Assembly: GCA_015231995.1 (NCBI GenBank)
Contig: JADGAO010000040.1
Coordinates: 1-18,007 of the forward strand
DNA: 18,007 nucleotides
Direction: 5' to 3'
Origin: Nitrospinota bacterium
GTDB taxonomy: Bacteria > Nitrospinota_A > UBA7883 > JACRLM01
Shown: one piece after another, positions 7,414 to 13,550 of the stretch
Position numbering within the stretch: position 1 is the stretch's first letter
Layout: every line of letters begins with the position of its first letter
The notes under the pieces: model-generated
What the model was told of the DNA's origin: nothing
Database searches by the model: none
Seen by the model: only the letters and a program-made list of their open reading frames with translations
Position numbers and translations under genes: made by a program

Positions 7414-8660
7414 GAACGCGAAACGGTTCGCGTCAGTTCACCAGCCACCGTCTCTATCTGTTCGTCGGTCATATCCGGGTAGAGGGGAATTATAAGCCCT
7501 GTGTCGGTGGCGCGTTCGCTTGCTGACAGGGAGGCGCCGCTCCATCCAGCCCGGTATGGAGACTCCCGATGGGCGCACATGATCCCGCGCCTCAGCGATA
7601 TCCCTTTGTCGAGCATAGCCTGCATCACCGGCTTTTGCAAAGAGGTGTCGTCGAGAAAAACCAGGAAGCTTTGCCAGTTATAACGCGCCCAGGCTGGCTC
7701 GGCCAGAAGGGTCAACCCTTTTACGCCGGACAACAAGGCGCGATAACGGTCCGCAATCTGTCTGCGGCGTTCGATTATCCCATCCAGACGCTTAAGTTGC
7801 GCCAGTCCCATCGCCCCCTGCATGTCGGTCATACGATAGTTGTAGCCGGTGGTGGAATAGCTTTCGATAATGACGGTCGAGCTGGAGTGCCGCCCAAGGT
7901 CGGAAACGTCCATCCCGTGCTGGCGTTCGAGCCGGAATCGCCGGTCAATCTTTTCGTCATCTGTGGTAATCATCCCTCCGTCGCCGGTGGTGATAACTTT
8001 ACGAGGGTGAAAACTGAAGCAGACGGCATCGCCAATCGGTTTGCCCACTGGCTGAAACGTGGAGCCGCCATCCAGACTGATCCGGCTACCGATGGCGCAG
8101 GCGGCGTCTTCCACCAGCGGAACGTTCCAGCGTTTCGCCAGCGCCAAAAGCGCAGTCATATCGGCTGGGTTTCCCACCTGATGCACAATCAGGACAGCCG
8201 CCAGTCGCCCTTTGGGGTTTCCTATGCGGTTGAGTGGGCTTTCGGGCAAGTTTGCTGTAATGGAGAGGTCGCGCAACCAATAAGAGCCGTCGCGTTCTTC
8301 AAAACCGTTGACGAGCCACTGTTCCAGCGCGGCTGGGCTCATATTGAGATTGGTTGGATCAATATCAACGAACAGAGGTTCGGCCCCGCAGTGGCGGACG
8401 GAGTTCGCGGTGGCGATGAACGAATGGCTCACCGTCAACACCACGTCGCCCGGCGAGACGCCAACAGCTCTTAACGCAAGATGCAGGGCGGTGGTGCAAC
8501 TGCTGACAGCGACGGCGAAACGCGCGTCAACAAGCCTGGCGAACGTATCTTCAAAAGCCTTAACCTTCGGCCCCTGTGTAACCCACCCCGAAAGGATGGC
8601 CTCGCGCACCGCCGCCGCTTCTTCCTCGCCTAGTGACGGTATGGCTATGGGGATACTCAT
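7410..8660 (-). CDS. DegT/DnrJ/EryC1/StrS-family sugar aminotransferase (second copy)
   Basis: This encodes 416 residues, starting at ATG one base after the upstream SDR stop. It is a fold-type I PLP enzyme: Gly-Trp-Val-Thr-Gln-Gly-Pro near the N-terminus, Ser-Ser-Cys-Thr-Thr-Ala-Leu-His (53-60, phosphate site), Val-Glu-Asp-Ala-Ala-Cys-Ala-Ile-Gly (183-191) and Phe-Ser-Phe-His-Pro-Arg-Lys with Lys221 as the Schiff-base lysine. Family members aminate keto-sugar nucleotides at C3 or C4 using glutamate or glutamine. It is longer than the 383-residue paralogue in the same operon because of an insertion of about 25 residues around 122-150. Translational proximity to the SDR suggests that the two form a dehydration-transamination pair giving a 4-amino-4-deoxy sugar; this is inferred. 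Confidence 0.9.
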   Translation of the reverse strand: MSIPIAIPSLGEEEAAAVREAILSGWVTQGPKVKAFEDTFARLVDARFAVAVSSCTTALHLALRAVGVSPGDVVLTVSHSFIATANSVRHCGAEPLFVDIDPTNLNMSPAALEQWLVNGFEERDGSYWLRDLSITANLPESPLNRIGNPKGRLAAVLIVHQVGNPADMTALLALAKRWNVPLVEDAACAIGSRISLDGGSTFQPVGKPIGDAVCFSFHPRKVITTGDGGMITTDDEKIDRRFRLERQHGMDVSDLGRHSSSTVIIESYSTTGYNYRMTDMQGAMGLAQLKRLDGIIERRRQIADRYRALLSGVKGLTLLAEPAWARYNWQSFLVFLDDTSLQKPVMQAMLDKGISLRRGIMCAHRESPYRAGWSGASLSASERATDTGLIIPLYPDMTDEQIETVAGELTRTVSRS

Positions 8661-8661
8661 G

Positions 8662-9711
8662 TCAATTCCTAATCCGACGGCGCGCTGTGGACAACCACGG
8701 CTCCGCCGATCCGGTTGACCAGTTGGCAGGTTCCATGGAGGCCAAAGTCTCCGGCGTTGGAGAAACGTTTTCGCGGAACCAGTTGATCGTCATCCGCAAC
8801 CCTTCCTCGATGCCGATAGCCGGGCTGTCGCCCAAAGTTTCCCGCAGACGGGAGGCGTCGCCAAAAAGACGGAGCACGTCGCTAGGACGTCCGTCAACAT
8901 GGACAGGTGGGGACGATAGCCCAATCAGCTCCGATATCTTCCGGGCTATTACGGCCACAGAAACTTCTTCGCCACGGCAAACGTTGAACGTCCGCCCCAT
9001 TGCGGCGTCGCATTCAACCAGCCGTATCAGATAGTCCGCCGTTTCGGTGACGTAGGTGAAATCGCGGGTCTGCGCGCCATCTCCGAAAATAACTGGCGGT
9101 TTGCCAGCCAAAGCCCAGAGAATGAAACGTGGGATAACCTCCCCTTTCACCCCTTCGTAATGCTCACGAGGGCCATAGTTGTTGTGCGGGCGGGCGATGA
9201 CCACATCCAGCCAACCGGCGCGATGAAAGACTTCGGCGTAATATTCGCCGGTAAGTTTAGATGCGCCGTAGATTGTCTCCGGTTTGAAATGGTAATCCTC
9301 CGGCATCGGAACGATATCGGCTGTGCCGTTGACCTCGGAGCTCGAACAGTAGAGAAACCGCTCCACCCTGCAACCTGCCGCCGCCTTGAGAACGTTCAAT
9401 GTTCCCGTAGTGTTAACGTCGTGAACCACTGTGGGACTCTGGAGGCTGAGACGGACGTTGCGTGTCGCCATGTGGAACACGAACCGGGCGCCTTGTGACA
9501 CAGCGGTGACAGCTTTGTAATCGAGAATGTCCCCTTCAACCATCTGCAGGCGGCGATTGCCCTTGTGATGCTCCAGGTTCTTCCAGCTTCCGCTCGACAG
9601 GTCGTCGAAAACCACTACATCGGCCCCTTTCGCAAGGAGCGCGTCAACCAGGTGGCTTCCTATAAAACCTGCGCCACCGGTGACCAGAACTCGCCCATCG
9701 CCTATTATCAT
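8662..9711 (-). CDS. NAD-dependent extended SDR epimerase/dehydratase
   Basis: This encodes 349 residues. Its ATG overlaps the upstream aminotransferase stop by four bases (9708-9711). The NAD-binding motif is Val-Thr-Gly-Gly-Ala-Gly-Phe-Ile-Gly (10-18). The catalytic set includes Ser-Ser-Ser-Glu-Val-Asn-Gly (123-129) and Tyr-Gly-Ala-Ser-Lys (Tyr148, Lys152). Substrate-side blocks are Arg-Pro-His-Asn-x-Tyr-Gly-Pro-Arg and Phe-Gly-Asp-Gly-x-Gln-Thr-Arg-Asp-Phe-Thr-Tyr-Val. The Ser-Glu-Val-x-Gly-Thr-Ala pattern resembles nucleotide-sugar 4,6-dehydratases and decarboxylases more than plain GalE epimerases, and the enzyme sits directly before a DegT aminotransferase. A 4-keto-6-deoxy intermediate is therefore plausible, but a 4-epimerase cannot be ruled out. 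It acts on nucleotide sugars in the cytoplasm. Confidence 0.88.
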   Translation of the reverse strand: MIIGDGRVLVTGGAGFIGSHLVDALLAKGADVVVFDDLSSGSWKNLEHHKGNRRLQMVEGDILDYKAVTAVSQGARFVFHMATRNVRLSLQSPTVVHDVNTTGTLNVLKAAAGCRVERFLYCSSSEVNGTADIVPMPEDYHFKPETIYGASKLTGEYYAEVFHRAGWLDVVIARPHNNYGPREHYEGVKGEVIPRFILWALAGKPPVIFGDGAQTRDFTYVTETADYLIRLVECDAAMGRTFNVCRGEEVSVAVIARKISELIGLSSPPVHVDGRPSDVLRLFGDASRLRETLGDSPAIGIEEGLRMTINWFRENVSPTPETLASMEPANWSTGSAEPWLSTARRRIRN

Positions 9712-10859
9712 GCGGAGCCGACCGCCTTAATGGAAACGTCAATCACCTTCTGCACCTGTTCCTGCGTCATTTCGGGATACATCGGCAGGCTGATCAGCGA
9801 CGAACAGAGTTCCTCCGCCACCGGGAACGACCCGGCGCCCAGCCCCAAGCCTTTGTAGCAAGGTTGCAGGTGAAGCGGCGTCGGATAGTGCATCCCCACC
9901 CCGACTCCATTGGCGGCCAGCGTGTCGCGGAATGTCTCGCGATTCTTCACATGAACGATGTACAGGTGCCTGCTCGAAACATTGTGTTCCTTCACAGTGA
10001 TTGGCCTTATCCCCCTGACTCCCGCAAAAGCGGCGTCGAATTTGGCGGAATGCGCTCTGCGAGCCTCGTTCCAGCCGGCCAGATGCGGCAATTTTATCCG
10101 CAGGATCGCGGCCTGAATTGCGTCCAGCCGCCCGTTGTATCCTTCAAGGATATGGATGTTTTTAACAGCCTGCCCATGTTCGCGCAACACCCTGACAGTT
10201 TCTGCGACAGCAGGATCGGCAGTGGTGACTGCCCCACCCTCTCCGCACGCGCCCAGGTTTTTTCCCGGATAGAAGCTAAATCCGGCGGCGTGGCCCAATG
10301 TTCCTGCAGACCCTCCGCGATGAGTGGCTCCATGAGCTTGCGCGGCGTCTTCCAACACTTTAAGTTCGTAACGTTTGGCCAGCTCCATGATAGCTGTCAT
10401 ATCCGCGCATTGCCCGTACAGATGCACAGGCGCTATCGCCTTGGGGCGGCGATCCTTCGGCCCCTTGCCGAAGACTGCGGCCAGATGGTCGGACAGCTTC
10501 TGCGGATCCATGAGCGCAGTGTCATGCTCGACATCCACGAAATCTATGGAAGCCCCGACCTGTGAAATAGCCTCGGTCGTGGCTATAAAAGTGTTCGGAA
10601 CAGTGACTACCCGGTCCCCATGTCCAACGCCAAGGCCTGTCAAAGCGAAACGAAGCGCGTCAGTGCCCGAACAGACGCCTACGCAATGAGGGGAACCGAC
10701 GAAGGCCGCAAACTCCTCTTCGAACCCGGTAACGTTCGGGCCACCAATGAATCCGGCGTTGTCGAATATTTTCCCCATCTGCTCAAGGATGGCCGCTTTC
10801 AGGGGCGCGTGTTGCGCCGGAAGATTTAAAAACGGTACGTTAACCGCTGAACCGCTCAT
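9708..10859 (-). CDS. DegT/DnrJ/EryC1/StrS aminotransferase, WbpE/WlbC-like
   Basis: This encodes 383 residues from ATG at 10859, preceded by AAGGAG five bases upstream. The frame stays open to 10985, but the extra residues are arginine-rich, overlap the acetyltransferase and have no family match, so they are rejected. The start Pro-Phe-Leu-Asn-Leu is typical, followed by Gly-Phe-Ile-Gly-Gly-Pro, Ser-Gly-Thr-Asp-Ala-Leu (64-69), Leu-Glu-Asp-Ala-Ala-Gln-Ala-His-Gly (169-177) and Phe-Ser-Phe-Tyr-Pro-Gly-Lys-Asn-Leu-Gly with Lys200 binding PLP. It sits two bases after an N-acetyltransferase and downstream of a Gfo/Idh dehydrogenase. The trio mirrors oxidation at C3, transamination and N-acetylation in 3-acetamido sugar nucleotide synthesis. 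The specific sugar (for example a UDP-2,3-diacetamido glucuronate) is inferred by analogy. Confidence 0.9.
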   Translation of the reverse strand: MSGSAVNVPFLNLPAQHAPLKAAILEQMGKIFDNAGFIGGPNVTGFEEEFAAFVGSPHCVGVCSGTDALRFALTGLGVGHGDRVVTVPNTFIATTEAISQVGASIDFVDVEHDTALMDPQKLSDHLAAVFGKGPKDRRPKAIAPVHLYGQCADMTAIMELAKRYELKVLEDAAQAHGATHRGGSAGTLGHAAGFSFYPGKNLGACGEGGAVTTADPAVAETVRVLREHGQAVKNIHILEGYNGRLDAIQAAILRIKLPHLAGWNEARRAHSAKFDAAFAGVRGIRPITVKEHNVSSRHLYIVHVKNRETFRDTLAANGVGVGMHYPTPLHLQPCYKGLGLGAGSFPVAEELCSSLISLPMYPEMTQEQVQKVIDVSIKAVGSA

Positions 10860-10861
10860 TC

Positions 10862-11350
10862 TTACTCCTTTACCTCTCCAATGACCTTTGCAGGATTTCC
10901 CGCCACTATTGCCCGCGCTGGCACGTCGCGGGTTACAACGCTTCCGGCTCCGACCACGGCCTCTTCGCCAACGGTCACGCCGCACAATATCGTGCAGTTG
11001 CTACCCAAAGCCGCACGCCGCTTTATCGTTATCGTCTCGCAAACCCAGTCGCTTGCCCCTTTAAGCGCACCGTCGGGGGTCGTGGAACGGGGAAAGCGGT
11101 CGTTAATAAACATGACGCCATGCCCCACGAAGACCTCGTCTTCGATGGTAACGCCTTCGCAGATAAAAGTATGGCTCTGCACTTTGACGCGGGCTCCGAT
11201 GACGGCGCCTCGCTGAATCTCCACAAACGTCCCGATGCGCGAATCGTCCCCGATCTTGCAACCGTAAAGGTTGGCAAAAGCGTATATTTTGACGTTTTCA
11301 CCCAAAACAACGTCGTCGGAAACGATGGAATTAGGAAACCGCCCGCTCAT
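10862..11350 (-). CDS. Left-handed beta-helix (hexapeptide) N-acetyltransferase, WbpD/WlbB-like
   Basis: This encodes 162 residues. Its ATG overlaps the upstream dehydrogenase stop (ATGA, 11347-11350). The protein is built of hexapeptide repeats (Ile-Val-x-Asp-Asp-Val, Val-x-Leu-Gly-Glu-Asn, Ile-Gly-Asp-Asp-Ser-Arg, Ile-Gly-Ala-Arg-Val, Val-Gly-Glu-Glu-Ala-Val-Val-Gly-Ala) forming a trimeric left-handed beta-helix. Val-Gly-His-Gly-Val-x-Phe-Ile-Asn-Asp-Arg-Phe-Pro-Arg near the middle is characteristic of the sugar 3-N-acetyltransferases WbpD/WlbB, with the His as likely base. The C-terminal Ala-Gly-Asn-Pro-Ala-Lys-Val-Ile-Gly is the usual closing loop. It would acetylate the amino group added by the neighbouring aminotransferase, using acetyl-CoA. 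A 4-N-acetyltransferase is a less likely alternative. Confidence 0.88.
   Translation of the reverse strand: MSGRFPNSIVSDDVVLGENVKIYAFANLYGCKIGDDSRIGTFVEIQRGAVIGARVKVQSHTFICEGVTIEDEVFVGHGVMFINDRFPRSTTPDGALKGASDWVCETITIKRRAALGSNCTILCGVTVGEEAVVGAGSVVTRDVPARAIVAGNPAKVIGEVKE
10865..10870 (-). promoter_or_regulatory. Ribosome binding site that fixes the aminotransferase start
   Basis: On the minus strand AAGGAG stands five bases before the ATG at 10859 and overlaps the last codons of the acetyltransferase. It supports the 383-residue aminotransferase rather than the longer reading frame. Confidence 0.75.
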
Positions 11351-12363
11351 GGCAATGTCACTTTCCGGCCATCGCTTGCTATGGAACGCTGGGCGCCATC
11401 CAATATCCGCATGACGCGCAGGCCAAGACGTCCATCGGAGATTGGAGCCCTCTTCTCGACAATGGCGGATAGAAAATCGTCGGCTTCCAGCGCGAGAGCT
11501 TCCCTCCGGTCAAGATGCGGCGCCACCATGTCGCCGGAACGATAGTCAACCAGAGCCTGACGCAAAGCCTCGATGTCGCCAGCCTTGACGCTGACGCCCT
11601 TATCGTAAATTTTCACCTTGTCGAACTGGTCAAGATCGTCGTACACGATCATCTTCTGCGAGCCGCCGATGATTGTTCTGCGTAGCTTCACCGGAGATAA
11701 CCAGCTCATATGGAAATGCGCCACCATGCCGCTGGGATACGTAAGATGCAGGTAGGCGACACTCTCGAACTCGCTCAGGCCGAAGGTTGCGCCATGCGCG
11801 CTGATCGAGACGGGGTCTTCATCAATCAAATAACAGAGTATCGAGATGTCGTGGGGGGCAAGGTCGTAGATGACGTTGACATCGCTCTGGAACAGGCCCA
11901 GATTTATCCGCACAGAGTCAATGTACAGGATATCCCCGAGGTTTCCAGACTTCACATCGTCCCGGATTCGCCGGACGGCTCCGGTGAAAAGAAACGTGTG
12001 ATCCACGGCAAGCGTCAGCTTTTTCTTATCGGCGAGATTCACCAGTTCTTCGGCCTGCCCGGCGAACTGCGTGAACGGTTTTTCCACAAAGACATGCTTC
12101 CCGGCTTCCAGGGCGCGGCGGCACAGCTCATAATGCGTAGATACCGGAGTGGCTATCAGTACCGCATCAAGCGATGAGTCTTCGAGAAGATCGTCATATC
12201 GCTCAGTCACTTTGGCGTTCGGATAGGCCGTTTTGGCCTGCTGAGCGCGTTTCGGGCTCATTTCGCAAATCGTAGCAAGAACGCATCCCTTGTTTAGGGA
12301 GAAATTTCGAGCCAGATTCGGCCCCCAGTAACCGTACCCCACCAACCCGACGTTTAGCGCCAA
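11347..12363 (-). CDS. Gfo/Idh/MocA-family nucleotide-sugar dehydrogenase
   Basis: This encodes 338 residues. A TTG start at 12363 is chosen because no ATG or GTG exists before the upstream in-frame stop at 12382-12384, and AAAGGCGAG lies just upstream. The N-terminal Rossmann fold has Val-Gly-Leu-Val-Gly-Tyr-Gly-Tyr-Trp-Gly (5-14). The catalytic Lys is in Val-Glu-Lys-Pro, and the substrate domain holds Ala-Pro-His-Asp-Ile-Ser-Ile-Leu, a GxHxxD-like site. It is first in an operon followed directly by an N-acetyltransferase and a DegT aminotransferase, so I infer C3 oxidation of a UDP-sugar, comparable to WbpB/WlbA. The sequence looks more like generic Gfo/Idh members than the WbpB I remember, so the exact substrate stays open. 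Confidence 0.87.
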   Translation of the reverse strand: MALNVGLVGYGYWGPNLARNFSLNKGCVLATICEMSPKRAQQAKTAYPNAKVTERYDDLLEDSSLDAVLIATPVSTHYELCRRALEAGKHVFVEKPFTQFAGQAEELVNLADKKKLTLAVDHTFLFTGAVRRIRDDVKSGNLGDILYIDSVRINLGLFQSDVNVIYDLAPHDISILCYLIDEDPVSISAHGATFGLSEFESVAYLHLTYPSGMVAHFHMSWLSPVKLRRTIIGGSQKMIVYDDLDQFDKVKIYDKGVSVKAGDIEALRQALVDYRSGDMVAPHLDRREALALEADDFLSAIVEKRAPISDGRLGLRVMRILDGAQRSIASDGRKVTLP

Positions 12364-12388
12364 TTTTCTCGCCTTTCTGTCTTAAAGA

Positions 12389-12407
12389 TATGTGAAATTT
12401 CCACATA
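12389..12407. repeat. Near-perfect palindrome in the leader of the minus-strand operon
   Basis: The arms TATGTG and CACATA flank a 7-base centre, AAATTTC. Allowing one missing base, the whole 19-base stretch is a palindrome with an AAATTT core. It lies between the predicted transcription start (about 12422) and the TTG start codon (12363), where it could bind a dimeric repressor or fold in RNA. Confidence 0.45.
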
Positions 12408-12428
12408 CGGTTGTTCCGCAAACTGCAT

Positions 12429-12457
12429 ATTATAGTGGCGAACCCTATGCAGGTCAC
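12429..12457 (-). promoter_or_regulatory. Sigma70-like promoter for the minus-strand glycan operon
   Basis: Reading the minus strand, GTGACC (12457-12452) matches the -35 consensus at four of six positions. It is followed after exactly 17 bases by a perfect TATAAT (12434-12429). Transcription would start near 12421-12423, giving a leader of about 60 bases before the TTG start of the dehydrogenase gene. Confidence 0.6.
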
Positions 12458-12491
12458 GCGATTTTTTAAGGGCGTATTATCGCCGTCGCGT
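12456..12491. repeat. Nested inverted repeats overlapping the -35 region
   Basis: The outer arms are ACGCGA (12456-12461) and TCGCGT (12486-12491); the inner arms are GGCG (12471-12474) and CGCC (12481-12484) around TATTAT. The outer left arm overlaps the predicted minus-strand -35 hexamer by two bases. There is no T-tract in the right place for a terminator, so a DNA-binding site is the better guess. Confidence 0.35.
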
Positions 12492-12659
12492 CAGTTGCAT
12501 TGAGCGCAGGGTTACGGCAATCAATCTTTTTTTTGAAAGAGCCGCACTTGCTAAATCATGGCTTCCCGTTTTACCATTCACCAAAAGTCAATGATCGCTT
12601 GGCCGCTGGCGAGCGGGAATTGACGATAGACTTGTGGAATCCGACGCGGGAAGGAGCCT

Positions 12660-13550
12660 GTGAATTTCAATCAGCTTGAGGCCGAGAGCATAGAGATCAT
12701 CCGTGAAGCTTACGCCAATGCGGCCAACCCGGTTATGTTGTACTCGATCGGGAAAGATTCTTCCGTAATGCTCCATCTTGCCCGGAAGGCTTTTTTCCCG
12801 GCGATCCCGCCCTTCCCGCTCCTGCATGTGGACACCACATGGAAATTCCTGGAAATGTATGCGCACCGCGACCGAATGGTGGCGGAGACAGGTATGAAGC
12901 TGATCACTTACACGAACCAGGATGGAGTGGCCGCTGGCGTCAACCCTTTCACTCACGGCTCCACTTACTACACGGACGTGATGAAGACGGAGGCGTTGAA
13001 GAAACCGCTGGATATGTATGGTTTCGATGTGATTTTCGGCGGAGCGCGGCGCGATGAGGAAAAGTCCCGCGCCAAGGAACGCATATTCTCGTATCGCGCC
13101 CCCGGACACAGGTGGGATCCCAAAGTCCAGCGACCCGAATTGTGGTCGCTCTACAACACACGCATCAAAAAGGGGGAAACAATCCGCGTTTTCCCCCTTT
13201 CCAACTGGACAGAACTCGATATATGGCTATACATCTACCATGAGAAGATACCCATCGTGCCGCTTTATTTCGCCAAGGAAAGGCCCGTGGTGAGGCGTGG
13301 CGACGCATGGATAATGGTTGACGACGACAGACTGCCGCTGGAACCGGGAGAAACCCCCGAAATACGAATGGTGCGTTTCCGCACGCTTGGCTGTTATCCG
13401 TTGACCGGAGCTGTGGAAAGCTCTTCGGGCACGCTGGAGGAAATAATCGCCGAGACTTTCAGCGCGCGCACTTCCGAACGGCAGGGCCGTCTGATTGATT
13501 CCGACCAGGCGGCTTCCATGGAAAAGAAAAAGGCGGAGGGGTATTTTTGA
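12660..13550 (+). CDS. cysD: Sulfate adenylyltransferase subunit 2 (ATP sulfurylase small subunit)
   Basis: This encodes 296 residues, the usual family length. The GTG start at 12660 has AAGGAG only three bases upstream, a short spacing. It gives the family's Leu-Glu-Ala-Glu-Ser-Ile-x-Ile-Ile-Arg-Glu start. The PP-loop motif is Ser-Ile-Gly-Lys-Asp-Ser-Ser-Val-Met (26-34). Further family blocks are His-Val-Asp-Thr-Thr-Trp-Lys-Phe, Phe-Gly-Gly-Ala-Arg-Arg-Asp-Glu-Glu and the C-terminal Gln-Gly-Arg-x-Ile-Asp-x-Asp-Gln-Ala...Gly-Tyr-Phe. With CysN it makes adenosine 5'-phosphosulfate from sulfate and ATP. The stop overlaps the next gene's ATG by one base (TGATG). Because it lies inside a glycan locus that also encodes a sulfotransferase, supply of PAPS for sulfation (NodP-like) is more likely than cysteine synthesis. 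Confidence 0.95.
   Translation: MNFNQLEAESIEIIREAYANAANPVMLYSIGKDSSVMLHLARKAFFPAIPPFPLLHVDTTWKFLEMYAHRDRMVAETGMKLITYTNQDGVAAGVNPFTHGSTYYTDVMKTEALKKPLDMYGFDVIFGGARRDEEKSRAKERIFSYRAPGHRWDPKVQRPELWSLYNTRIKKGETIRVFPLSNWTELDIWLYIYHEKIPIVPLYFAKERPVVRRGDAWIMVDDDRLPLEPGETPEIRMVRFRTLGCYPLTGAVESSSGTLEEIIAETFSARTSERQGRLIDSDQAASMEKKKAEGYF

Larger units (their letters stand above)
12364..12659. other. Divergent intergenic region between the operon and cysD
   Basis: These 296 bases separate the seven-gene minus-strand operon from cysD. They contain a good promoter for the minus operon, a near-palindrome in its leader, and a second inverted repeat, each listed separately. No small gene is supported. On the plus strand I find no convincing -35/-10 pair for cysD; the best, TTGAGC at 12500 with AATCTT at 12523, is weak. 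A T-tract (12527-12534) and the short hairpin CCGC/GCGG (12603-12616) are present. AAGGAG at 12651-12656 is the ribosome binding site of cysD. Confidence 0.6.

Noticed and set aside
7569..8474. Plus-strand open frame of 301 codons opposite the second aminotransferase
   Set aside because: It is a shadow of a DegT gene with a full motif set on the other strand.
10860..10985. 42-residue N-terminal extension of the first DegT aminotransferase
   Set aside because: It is arginine-rich, lies entirely within the acetyltransferase gene in another frame, and a good AAGGAG plus ATG exists at 10870-10857 giving a normal-length protein.
12462..12491. Rho-independent terminator in the divergent intergenic region
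   Set aside because: The GGCG/CGCC hairpin has its T-run on the wrong side for the plus strand and an A-run on the minus strand.
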